Assembly (NCBI GenBank): GCA_031550205.1
Contig: JAVBOV010000069.1
Span: 1-22,063 of the forward strand
Direction: 5' to 3'
DNA from: JAVBOV01 sp031550205
GTDB taxonomy: Bacteria > Pseudomonadota > Alphaproteobacteria > RF32 > CAG-239
Length of the DNA stretch: 22,063 nucleotides
Numbering within the stretch: the stretch's first letter is position 1; each line of letters begins with the position of its first letter. Position numbers and translations under genes: made by a program. Positions 7,823-14,723 of this stretch are shown here, piece after piece. Under the pieces are notes generated by a model that made no database searches, was not told the origin of the DNA, and was given only the letters and a program-made list of their open reading frames with translations.

Positions 7823-8725
7823 CTTTTGATATTCTTTTTTCAAATGCTCAATTTCCACCTCGGTATAACGCTGCGTGGTGGAAAGAGAGGAGTGCCCCAA
7901 AAGCTCCTGAATAGAGCGCAAATCCGTTCCCTCGGCCAAAAGATGCGTGGCAAAAGAGTGCCGCAAAGCGTGCGGCGTCAAATTATCCGGCAAGCCAAGG
8001 CGGTGGCGGATTTTTTCCATATTCCTCTGCACCACGCGCGCCACCATTCGCTCTCCTCGCGCACCCAGAAACAGAGCTTCTCCGGCTTTAATATTAAACG
8101 GGCAGAGTTTAACATATTTATCAATGGTTTTGCTCACAATCGGCAAAATCGGCACAATTCTTTCTTTGTTGCCCTTACCTTTAATTCTCACAAACTGTTT
8201 GTTGTCCAAATCGCCCATGTTCAAAGACAAAGCCTCTGAAATGCGCAGACCGCAGCCATAGAGCAGGGTGAAAATCGCCGCATCGCGCTTGCCCTGCCAC
8301 GGCTCAACAGCCGTTTTTTCAGCCGTTTCAATAATCCCGAACGCATCCTCAACATCCATGGCCTTGGGCAGAGTTTTGGCTTTTCGCGGCGAACCGATAA
8401 CGCTGATGGCTGAGTTTTTAACAATATCGTTTTCATCCAGCCACTTAAAAAAGTTTTTAACCACTGATAGCTCCCGCGCAATGGAAGATTTTTCCAAATT
8501 GGCAATGGAACGTTCGTTCAAAAAAGCCCTGAAATCGCGCACCTCGGTTTTTTCCAAATCGCTTAAAGAAGGATTATGCAAAAAGTCAATAAAACAAGCC
8601 AAATCCCGAAAATAAGCATCCAAAGTATGCTCTGAGTATTTCCGCTCATCCCTAAGCCAGCTCTGCCAGTCCTTAATAACCCCCAGCAAATCCGCCTGCG
8701 CCCTATAAACAATCTCCTGCTTCAT
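7814..8725 (-). CDS. xerC: Tyrosine recombinase XerC
   Basis: Site-specific recombinase that with XerD resolves chromosome dimers at dif. Of 303 aa, residues about 12-105 form the N-terminal SAM-like domain and 118-300 the catalytic domain. The full catalytic set is visible: R161 (GLRISEAL), K184 (GKGNKER), H252 and R255 (HALRHSFATH), H278 (LLGHSSL) and nucleophile Y287 (QRYTEV). ATG at 8725 with AGGA 7 nt upstream is preferred to the TTG at 8731. Size, motifs and position near priA fit the housekeeping XerC of alphaproteobacteria rather than a phage integrase. A palindromic repeat begins 15 bp upstream of the start. Confidence 0.9.
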   Translation of the reverse strand: MKQEIVYRAQADLLGVIKDWQSWLRDERKYSEHTLDAYFRDLACFIDFLHNPSLSDLEKTEVRDFRAFLNERSIANLEKSSIARELSVVKNFFKWLDENDIVKNSAISVIGSPRKAKTLPKAMDVEDAFGIIETAEKTAVEPWQGKRDAAIFTLLYGCGLRISEALSLNMGDLDNKQFVRIKGKGNKERIVPILPIVSKTIDKYVKLCPFNIKAGEALFLGARGERMVARVVQRNMEKIRHRLGLPDNLTPHALRHSFATHLLAEGTDLRSIQELLGHSSLSTTQRYTEVEIEHLKKEYQKLF

Positions 8726-8739
8726 ATACAATTCCTATT

Positions 8740-8791
8740 CGTCATTGCGAGGCACAGCCGAAGCAATCCAGCCGCACCAATCATCCTTACC
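8740..8791. repeat. CGTCATTGCGAG repeat, copy 1
   Basis: CGTCATTGCGAGG, then GAAGCAATCCAGCC, then AATCATCCTTACC (8779-8791). The last part contains the stop codon of the GIY-YIG gene. The same three blocks in the same order recur at 9168-9226, so the small gene sits between direct copies. Confidence 0.8.
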
Positions 8792-9074
8792 TCAAAAGCG
8801 TTTCATACAAGTCATCCCAGTTTTCATTAACACTCTCAATAAGTTTCATCTTCCTTGCCCTAGAGCTGCCTTTAATAGCCTTTTCCCTTTTTATTGCCTC
8901 TTCAATACTATCATAAATCTCATAATATCCAAGCTTATCAGTTCCATATTTAGCACTGAACCCGCCAAATGTTTTATCCTTATGCTCATAAACCCTTTTA
9001 ACCAAATCAGAAGTAACACCAACATATAAAGTGCCATTTCTTTCACTAAACATTATGTAAAAATATCCAGCCAT
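8787..9074 (-). CDS. GIY-YIG domain protein (95 aa)
   Basis: Small YhbQ/UPF0213-type protein with the GIY-YIG nuclease fold. Visible are FYIM (5-8), LYVGVT (16-21, the YIG element), R27 in VKRVYEHK and E64 in KREKAIKG, the usual metal-binding glutamate. The domain begins directly at ATG 9074 (MAGYFYIM) with AAGG about 9 nt upstream. The frame stays open to 9230, but that extra part is translated repeat DNA and is not believed. Stand-alone proteins of this type are common; their substrate is unclear and many may be mobile or repair-related. It is enclosed by palindromic repeats on both sides, which suggests insertion between xerC and priA. Confidence 0.85.
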   Translation of the reverse strand: MAGYFYIMFSERNGTLYVGVTSDLVKRVYEHKDKTFGGFSAKYGTDKLGYYEIYDSIEEAIKREKAIKGSSRARKMKLIESVNENWDDLYETLLR

Positions 9075-9093
9075 ATATTTTGCCTTGTGTTTT

Positions 9094-9207
9094 GGCTGGA
9101 TTGCTTCGGCCTTGCCTCGCAATGACGAATAAAAAAAGCCTACGTCATTTCGAGCCTCTTTTTTCTTCGTCATTGCGAGTGTCGCTTGCGACCGAAGCAA
9201 TCCAGCC
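9094..9207. repeat. Composite inverted repeat of two CGTCATTGCGAG elements
   Basis: Two elements face each other. GGCTGGATTGCTTCGG (9094-9109) is the exact reverse complement of 9192-9207. TCGCAATGACGA (9118-9129) is the exact reverse complement of 9167-9178. Between them lies a partial third copy, CGTCATTTCGAGCCTC (9143-9158). The right element continues to 9226 with AATCATCCTTACC, as in copy 1. No gene was found in 9075-9374; it holds this element, the hairpin at 9277-9310 and the simple repeat at 9329-9368. Confidence 0.85.
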
Positions 9208-9276
9208 CAATAAATCATCCTTACCACCATACCCCAAAACCCTTAATTTTTTATTTATTGACAAAATGATGAGCCG

Positions 9277-9310
9277 AGATCGTCACGGCCTAAAGGCCTC
9301 ACGATGACAG
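9277..9310. repeat. Palindromic repeat with GGCCTAAAGGCC core
   Basis: Nested arms ATCGT (9279-9283)/ACGAT (9301-9305) and GGCCT (9287-9291)/AGGCC (9294-9298). The ends read CGTCAC and GATGAC, like the other dispersed elements. Confidence 0.7.
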
Positions 9311-9328
9311 CCCTTTTAAATTCATCCA

Positions 9329-9368
9329 CCACCTTTCACTTTTCACCTTTCACTTTTCACCTTTCACT
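9329..9368. repeat. 14-bp tandem repeat CACCTTTCACTTTT
   Basis: Almost three direct copies of CACCTTTCACTTTT directly before priA. Related TTCACTTTTCAC runs occur in the S41 signal-peptide region (about 4947-4972) and at 17530-17560. Confidence 0.75.
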
Positions 9369-9374
9369 CTTATA

Positions 9375-11558
9375 ATGCTCCTCATGCAAACCATAGGCGT
9401 CTTACTTCCTCTTCCTTTTAATGAACCCTTCGACTATCAGGCCGAGGGCAGCGTTGCCGTTGGCGATATTGTCCGCGTGCCGTTCGGCCGTGAAAAACAC
9501 ATCGGCGTGGTTTGGGAAGCGGGCAAAACCTCAAACCTGCCTGCAAACAAAATCAAACCAATCATCGAAAAACTGCCCTTAGCGCCATTCTCAAGCAGCT
9601 TCATCAAATTCATCAACTTCACCGCCGAATATAACATGGCCTTTTTAGGTCTGGTCTTAAAAATGGCCTTAAGCGTGCGCGAAGCCTTAGGCGACCTCAA
9701 AACCGAAACTTTTTATGAATACACCGGCAAAACCCTAAAACAAGCCGGCCTAAAAGCCACCAAACAACGCCTGGAAATAATTGAACAAATCATCTATAAT
9801 CCAAAATCAAAAATCAAAAATCCAAAATCTCTTGTCGCCGCCGGCATCCTCAAACCAATTGTTGTTGAAAAAAAGCCCGAATTCTGCAAACCCAACCCCG
9901 CGCATCGTCAAGTTAAACTGACAGATGAACAAAACGCCGCCGCCGCAGAGCTGGTCAGCAAAGTAGGGCAGGGCTTCTCGGTCACTCTTTTAGACGGCGT
10001 CACCGGCTCCGGCAAAACCGAGGTTTATTTTGAGGCGATTGCAAAAAACCTAAACCGCTGCCAACAATCGCTGGTTCTGGTGCCGGAAATCTCGCTCACC
10101 TCCCAATGGCTGATCCGCTTTGAAAAACGCTTCGGCGTCAAGCCCGCCGTCTGGCACTCCAACCTCACCAAACGCCAACGCATAGACACCTACAAAGCCG
10201 TGATTGAAGGCCGTGTGCAGGTCATTGTCGGCGCGCGCTCCGCACTGTTTTTGCCCTATCAAAACTTGGGGCTGATTGTGGTAGATGAAAGCCACGACCA
10301 CTCTTTCAAACAAGAAGATTCCGTAAACTACCAAGGCCGCGACATGGCGGTGGTTAGAGCCAAACTTGAAAATTTCCCGATTATCCTTTCAACCGCCACT
10401 CCGGACTTGGAAACAATCTGCAACGTTGAAGAAGGCAAATATGCCTGCGTTGAGTTAAAAAACCGCTTCGCCGACGCCCTCATGCCCGAGATTAAGATTG
10501 TTGACTTGAAAAAAGACAAGCCCGTAAAAACTCCCTCCCCCTCGACGGGGGAGGGGCGGGGTGGGGGTGAACCTTCCTGGCTCTCTCCAACCCTGGTTCA
10601 AGCCATTGAAGAAACCCTCGGCAAAAATGAGCAAACGGCGCTTTTCTTAAACCGCCGCGGCTACGCTCCGCTCACCATCTGCCGCGATTGCGGCCACCGC
10701 ATCCAGTGCCCCAACTGCACTGCCTGGATGACTGAGCATAAAAAACACAAAAGCCTCATCTGCCACCAATGCGGACACTCAATATCTTTCCCCAAAGTCT
10801 GCCCCGACTGCAAATCTGAAACCGGCTTAACCGCCTGCGGCCCCGGCGTAGAACGCATTGCTGAAGAAGTTGCCAAACGTTTCCCCGGCGCCAAAATTGC
10901 TATTCTTTCAAGCGACATCACCTCCGGAGTTAAAGAAGTTTCTGAAGTAATTGCCAAAATGGAAAAAGGCGAGGTCGACATCTTAATCGGCACGCAGATT
11001 CTCGCCAAGGGCCACCACTTTCCAAGCCTAACGCTGGTTGGCATTGTCGACGCAGATTTAGGCTTAATCGGCAGCGATTTGCGTGCGGCTGAAAAAACTT
11101 TCCAGCTTCTTTCTCAGGTTTCCGGCCGCGCCGGCCGAGGCGCCAAAAAAGGCACGGTATACGTGCAAACTTTGTATCCTGAAAACGCCGTGCTCTCAGC
11201 CCTTGTGAGTAACGACCGTGAAAAGTTTTTAAGCCTGGAAAAACATTCCCGCCGGCTCTTAAAAATGCCGCCGATGGGCAAACTGGCCTCCATAATCATC
11301 AGCGGCTCCAACCTGGAAACCGTCGACAGATTCGCCCGCCATCTGGCATCGTTAGCTCCCAACACGGATTCTGTCATAACTTTGGGGCCTGCTCCCGCTC
11401 CAATTTTCATGCTAAGGGGCAAATATCGATTCCGCCTGTTAATAAAAACTGCCAAAAACATAAAAATTCAGCATATCATTAAAACGTGGCTTGCAAAAAT
11501 AAAAACCCCTTCTAATATAAGAATAGAAGTTGATATCGACCCATATAGTTTTAACTAA
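9375..11558 (+). CDS. priA: Primosomal replication-restart helicase PriA
   Basis: 3'-to-5' DNA helicase that reloads DnaB at collapsed forks. The 727-aa protein has an N-terminal 3'-DNA-binding domain (VLLPLPFNEPFDY), a winged-helix region, helicase lobe 1 with GVTGSGKTEVY (about 207-217) and motif II DESHD (about 303; DEEHD is usual), then NRRGYAP, eight zinc-binding Cys (CRDCG, CPNC, CHQCG, CPDC), and lobe 2 with GTQILAKGHHFP and SQVSGRAGRG. Two segments look like inserted repeat DNA: residues 142-152 (NPKSKIKNPKS) and 386-398 (TPSPSTGEGRGGG). The start is uncertain: ATG 9375 or ATG 9384, neither with a ribosome site; TATAAT at 9371-9376 would suit a leaderless start at 9384. Confidence 0.93.
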   Translation: MLLMQTIGVLLPLPFNEPFDYQAEGSVAVGDIVRVPFGREKHIGVVWEAGKTSNLPANKIKPIIEKLPLAPFSSSFIKFINFTAEYNMAFLGLVLKMALSVREALGDLKTETFYEYTGKTLKQAGLKATKQRLEIIEQIIYNPKSKIKNPKSLVAAGILKPIVVEKKPEFCKPNPAHRQVKLTDEQNAAAAELVSKVGQGFSVTLLDGVTGSGKTEVYFEAIAKNLNRCQQSLVLVPEISLTSQWLIRFEKRFGVKPAVWHSNLTKRQRIDTYKAVIEGRVQVIVGARSALFLPYQNLGLIVVDESHDHSFKQEDSVNYQGRDMAVVRAKLENFPIILSTATPDLETICNVEEGKYACVELKNRFADALMPEIKIVDLKKDKPVKTPSPSTGEGRGGGEPSWLSPTLVQAIEETLGKNEQTALFLNRRGYAPLTICRDCGHRIQCPNCTAWMTEHKKHKSLICHQCGHSISFPKVCPDCKSETGLTACGPGVERIAEEVAKRFPGAKIAILSSDITSGVKEVSEVIAKMEKGEVDILIGTQILAKGHHFPSLTLVGIVDADLGLIGSDLRAAEKTFQLLSQVSGRAGRGAKKGTVYVQTLYPENAVLSALVSNDREKFLSLEKHSRRLLKMPPMGKLASIIISGSNLETVDRFARHLASLAPNTDSVITLGPAPAPIFMLRGKYRFRLLIKTAKNIKIQHIIKTWLAKIKTPSNIRIEVDIDPYSFN
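9798..9829 (+). repeat. AATCCAAAATC microrepeat inside priA
   Basis: Reads AATCCAAAATCAAAAATC followed by a second overlapping copy, ending CCAAAATC. It encodes NPKSKIKNPKS (residues 142-152) in frame, in the winged-helix region where the family is variable. The same DNA motif occurs in atpD and in intergenic DNA. Confidence 0.7.
10531..10570 (+). repeat. CCCTCCCCC palindrome inserted in priA
   Basis: Arms CCCTCCCCC (10533-10541) and GGGGGAGGG (10547-10555) around TCGAC, followed by GCGGGGTGGGGGTGA. It encodes TPSPSTGEGRGGG in frame. The intergenic elements at 14662-14707 and 21379-21411 have the same plan: a C-rich/G-rich hairpin, then a GGxGGGGT tail. Confidence 0.8.
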
Positions 11559-11559
11559 C

Positions 11560-11592
11560 GCGTCATCCTGAGCGTAGCGAAGGATCCACATT
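11560..11592. repeat. CGTCATCCTGAG dispersed repeat upstream of atpH
   Basis: CGTCATCCTGAGCGTAGCGA then AGGATCCA. The same blocks, with small insertions, occur at 17187-17257. It fills the short priA-atpH gap, where no convincing promoter was seen. Confidence 0.7.
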
Positions 11593-11629
11593 AACCAATT
11601 TTCAATAAAAGGATGCCAGAGTATTCCGC

Positions 11630-12184
11630 ATGAAAAAAGATTCTAAAACCAAAATTGCAGGCAAATATGCTCATGCCCTTTATGAAGCTGCAGAGAAGCT
11701 TAAAGCCACTTTAAAAGTCAAAGAAGACTGCAGCAAGCTCTCTGAACTCATCTTCGCAACGCCTGGTTTCATCAAAAACTTTTCCAATCCTCTCTGGGAT
11801 GAGGCGTCAAAAAAAGAAGCGCTGAACGCCGTTGCCAAAAAAATCAAAATTTCCAAAGAAACCCTAAACTGCTTAGATATCATAGTCGCCAACAACCGTT
11901 TCAAAGAGCTTGATTTAATTTTGGAACGCTATGTTGAAATTTATAACCAGAAAAACGGTTTTATCAGCGTTGATGCAATAAGCGCTGTCAAACTTTCTCC
12001 CGCACAGGAAAAATCTCTTAAGGCAAGTTTGGAGAAAATGCTCAAATCCAAAATAATTTTAAACAGCCGCGTTAACCCTGAAATTTTGGGCGGCTTGGTC
12101 ATTAAATATGGCTCCACCATGATAGATGATTCTATCGAAGGTAAGCTGAATAAAATTCAATTCATTATGAAAGGCGGACAATAA
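11630..12184 (+). CDS. atpH: F1 ATP synthase delta subunit
   Basis: Stator subunit joining F1 to the peripheral stalk (OSCP homologue). The 184-aa product has the usual N-terminal helical domain (AGKYAHALYEAAE, 11-23; FIKNFSNPLWDEASKKEAL) and the conserved C-terminal LGGLVIKYGSTMIDDSIEGKL split around residues 157-177. The length is normal. It is first in atpHAGDC, which contains only F1 genes; in alphaproteobacteria F0 genes lie elsewhere. The ribosome site is weak (CAGAG about 9 nt upstream). A 6-codon frame from ATG 11613 ends overlapping this start (ATGA), but its own ribosome site is badly spaced. The stop shares one base with the atpA ATG. Confidence 0.93.
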   Translation: MKKDSKTKIAGKYAHALYEAAEKLKATLKVKEDCSKLSELIFATPGFIKNFSNPLWDEASKKEALNAVAKKIKISKETLNCLDIIVANNRFKELDLILERYVEIYNQKNGFISVDAISAVKLSPAQEKSLKASLEKMLKSKIILNSRVNPEILGGLVIKYGSTMIDDSIEGKLNKIQFIMKGGQ

Positions 12185-13734
12185 TGTCTATACACGCAAG
12201 CGAAATATCTTCCATTATCAAAGATAAAATTGCCAAGACCGACGCAGATATAAACATGTCTGAGGTCGGCCGCGTTTTATCGGTTGGTGACGGCATCGCC
12301 CGCATCTACGGTCTGGAAAAGGTTCAGGCCAACGAGATGGTGGAGTTTTCCAACGGCATTAAAGGCATGGCCTTAAACCTTGAGGAAGACAACGTCGGCG
12401 TGGTTATCTTCGGCTCCGACCAAGACATTAAGGAAGGCGACATTGTTAAACGCACCGATAAAATTGTGAGCGTTCCGGTCGGCAAAGAGCTTTTGGGACG
12501 CGTGGTCGACGCCCTGGGTCAACCCATAGACGGCGGCCCGGCATTAAAAGCCAAAGCCTCCAGTTTTTCAGAAGTTAAGGCTCCCGGCATCATTCCCCGC
12601 CGCAGCGTGCACGAGCCTGTTCAAACCGGCCTCAAAATTGTTGATAGCTTAATTCCCATCGGCCGCGGCCAGCGCGAGCTCATCATCGGCGACCGCCAAA
12701 CCGGCAAAACCGCCATTATCTTAGACACCATCATCAACCAAAAACGCATCAACGACAAAGCCAAGTCTGAAAAAGACAAGCTATATTGCATTTATGTTGC
12801 GGTGGGTCAAAAACGTTCAACCGTTGCCCAGGTAATGAAAACCTTAAAAGACGCCGGCGCGCTTGAATATACCATCATTGTTGCCGCCACGGCCTCAGAC
12901 CCTGCGCCAATGCAGTTCATTGCGCCATATTCCGGCTGCGCCATGGGCGAATATTTCCGCGACAACGGCATGCACGCGGTCATTTTTTATGACGACTTGT
13001 CCAAACAAGCCACCGCGTATCGCCAAATGTCTTTGCTGCTCCGCCGCCCGCCCGGCCGTGAAGCATATCCGGGAGACGTTTTTTATCTGCACTCCCGCTT
13101 GCTTGAGCGCGCCGCCAAGATGAATGAAAAATACGGCTCCGGTTCCTTAACCGCTCTTCCGGTAATTGAAACCCAGGCCGGCGACGTTTCCGCCTATATT
13201 CCGACCAACGTAATTTCCATTACCGACGGCCAGATATTCTTGGAAAACTCTTTGTTCTTCTCCGGCGTTCGTCCGGCGGTGAATGTGGGCATTTCGGTTT
13301 CCCGCGTGGGCTCTTCAGCCCAAATCAAAGCCATGAAGCAGGTTGCCGGCAAAATCAAACTCGAACTTGCCCAATATCGTGAGATGGCGGCTTTTGCTCA
13401 GTTCTCCTCAGACTTGGACGTTGCCACCAAAAACCTTTTAGCCCGCGGCGAGCGCTTAACCGAGCTTCTAAAACAGCCGGTTTATCACCCCATGCCGGTT
13501 GAAGAGCAAGTGGTTTCAATCTTTTCCGGTGTCAGAGGATATCTGGATAAAATCGCTGTTAAGCAGGTTAAGGATTTTGAAACCAGAGCTTTAAAAACCA
13601 TTAAGGCTAATAATAAAACCATCTTGGAGGAAATCAGAAAAGAAAAAACCATCTCTCCTGAACTGGAAAAAAGCCTTATCAAGTTTTTTGACGATTTCAT
13701 CAAAGAGTTTTTAGGTAAAGAAGAGGCGGCTTAA
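12184..13734 (+). CDS. atpA: F1 ATP synthase alpha subunit
   Basis: Non-catalytic nucleotide-binding subunit of the F1 hexamer. The 516-aa length is normal. Visible are the N-terminal beta-barrel (VGRVLSVGDGIARIYGL), the P-loop GDRQTGKT (169-176, Lys175), the EYFRDNGMHAVIFYDDLSK region and SLLLRRPPGREAYPGDVF with the arginine that completes the beta active site. The start overlaps the atpH stop (TAATG), indicating coupled translation. Confidence 0.97.
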   Translation: MSIHASEISSIIKDKIAKTDADINMSEVGRVLSVGDGIARIYGLEKVQANEMVEFSNGIKGMALNLEEDNVGVVIFGSDQDIKEGDIVKRTDKIVSVPVGKELLGRVVDALGQPIDGGPALKAKASSFSEVKAPGIIPRRSVHEPVQTGLKIVDSLIPIGRGQRELIIGDRQTGKTAIILDTIINQKRINDKAKSEKDKLYCIYVAVGQKRSTVAQVMKTLKDAGALEYTIIVAATASDPAPMQFIAPYSGCAMGEYFRDNGMHAVIFYDDLSKQATAYRQMSLLLRRPPGREAYPGDVFYLHSRLLERAAKMNEKYGSGSLTALPVIETQAGDVSAYIPTNVISITDGQIFLENSLFFSGVRPAVNVGISVSRVGSSAQIKAMKQVAGKIKLELAQYREMAAFAQFSSDLDVATKNLLARGERLTELLKQPVYHPMPVEEQVVSIFSGVRGYLDKIAVKQVKDFETRALKTIKANNKTILEEIRKEKTISPELEKSLIKFFDDFIKEFLGKEEAA

Positions 13735-13736
13735 AC

Positions 13737-14660
13737 ATGGCAGGGCTTAAAGAACTTCGGGGCCGCATCAACTCCGTTAAATCCACGCAGAAGATTACCT
13801 CTGCGATGAAAATGGTTGCGGCGGCGCGGCTTAGAAAAGCCCAAGCCTTAATCGGCAAATCTTCTTTTTACAATCATAACATATTATACAGTGCCAACCG
13901 TGTTTTGTTTGAGCTTAAGGAATATGAAAAAGCAAGCGGCCAGGTTGTTGAATATCCCAAACTGGTTGCCGGCACCGGTAAAGATGACACATATTTGCTC
14001 ATTGTCTTTTCTTCAGACCGCGGCCTGTGCGGCGGCTTTAACTCAAGCATTGCCAAAACCGCAGTTGCTGAGGTTGAAAATCTGCATGCCCAAGGAAAAA
14101 ATGTTAAGATAATCTGCATTGGCAAAAAAGCCCGCGATGTTTTAAAAAGAAAATATGCCGATTTAATTCTTGATACTTATGAAGGCATTGCCAAAAAGGG
14201 CGCCAAATATTATGAAGCGACCGATATTGCCATTAAGATTTTGGACATGTATGAGAAAAAAGAGTTTGATGTCTGTAAATTGCTCTTCACTTTCTTCCGC
14301 TCGGCGATGAATCGTGAGATTATTAATGAGCGCGTTTTGCCGCTGCAGATTGAGATGTATCCTTATAACCGCCTGCATGAGCCGACCAACGTGGTTGAAG
14401 GCGCGTTTTATGACTATGAGCCCGGAGACAAGCTTAAAATGTTGGAAGGACTGGCACCGCTCATTTTCCGCTTAAGCATTTTTCAGGCGATTGTTCATTC
14501 CCAGGCTTCCGAGCACGGCGCGCGCATGACCTCCATGGACAGCGCCACCAGAAACGCCAAAGACATCATGTCCAAGTTAACATTAAAGTATAACGGCATC
14601 CGCCAAACCGCCATCACCACCGAATTAATTGAAATTATCTCAGGCGCTGAAGCGCTGTAA
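13737..14660 (+). CDS. atpG: F1 ATP synthase gamma subunit
   Basis: Central rotor shaft of F1. The 307-aa protein has the conserved N-terminal helix (LKELRGRINSVKSTQKITSA, then MKMVAAARLRKAQ), the core SSDRGLCGGFNSSI and the C-terminal helix (ARMTSMDSATRNAKDIMSKL, then YNGIRQTAITTELIEI). It begins 2 bp after the atpA stop, with the ribosome site in the end of atpA (AGAGGCGG). Confidence 0.96.
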   Translation: MAGLKELRGRINSVKSTQKITSAMKMVAAARLRKAQALIGKSSFYNHNILYSANRVLFELKEYEKASGQVVEYPKLVAGTGKDDTYLLIVFSSDRGLCGGFNSSIAKTAVAEVENLHAQGKNVKIICIGKKARDVLKRKYADLILDTYEGIAKKGAKYYEATDIAIKILDMYEKKEFDVCKLLFTFFRSAMNREIINERVLPLQIEMYPYNRLHEPTNVVEGAFYDYEPGDKLKMLEGLAPLIFRLSIFQAIVHSQASEHGARMTSMDSATRNAKDIMSKLTLKYNGIRQTAITTELIEIISGAEAL

Positions 14661-14661
14661 C

Positions 14662-14707
14662 CACTCCCTTCTCCTCCCCTTTTAAGGGGAGGCCGGGAGG
14701 GGTCAGA
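14662..14707 (+). repeat. CCTCCCC palindromic repeat between atpG and atpD
   Basis: Core hairpin CCTCCCCTT (14673-14681)/AAGGGGAGG (14684-14692) followed by CCGGGAGGGGTC. It is transcribed within the atp operon between two genes, just before the atpD ribosome site (AGGAG). It has no T-run, so it is not a normal terminator. It matches the element at 21379-21411. Confidence 0.8.
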
Positions 14708-14723
14708 TTTTTAGGAGAAAAAA

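Noticed and set aside
7814..8725. Integrase marking a genomic island
   Set aside because: Length, complete XerC motifs and position close to priA fit the housekeeping recombinase; no att site, tRNA or phage gene is near.
9075..9230. Upstream extension of the GIY-YIG frame (52 extra codons)
   Set aside because: It is translated palindromic-repeat DNA; the domain begins exactly at ATG 9074, which has its own ribosome site.
11613..11633. Leader peptide of 6 codons overlapping the atpH start
   Set aside because: Its AAAGG lies too close to its ATG, and the sequence has no attenuation signals; probably chance.
14662..14707. Terminator splitting the atp operon
   Set aside because: The hairpin is strong but no T-run follows, and the element recurs elsewhere as a repeat.
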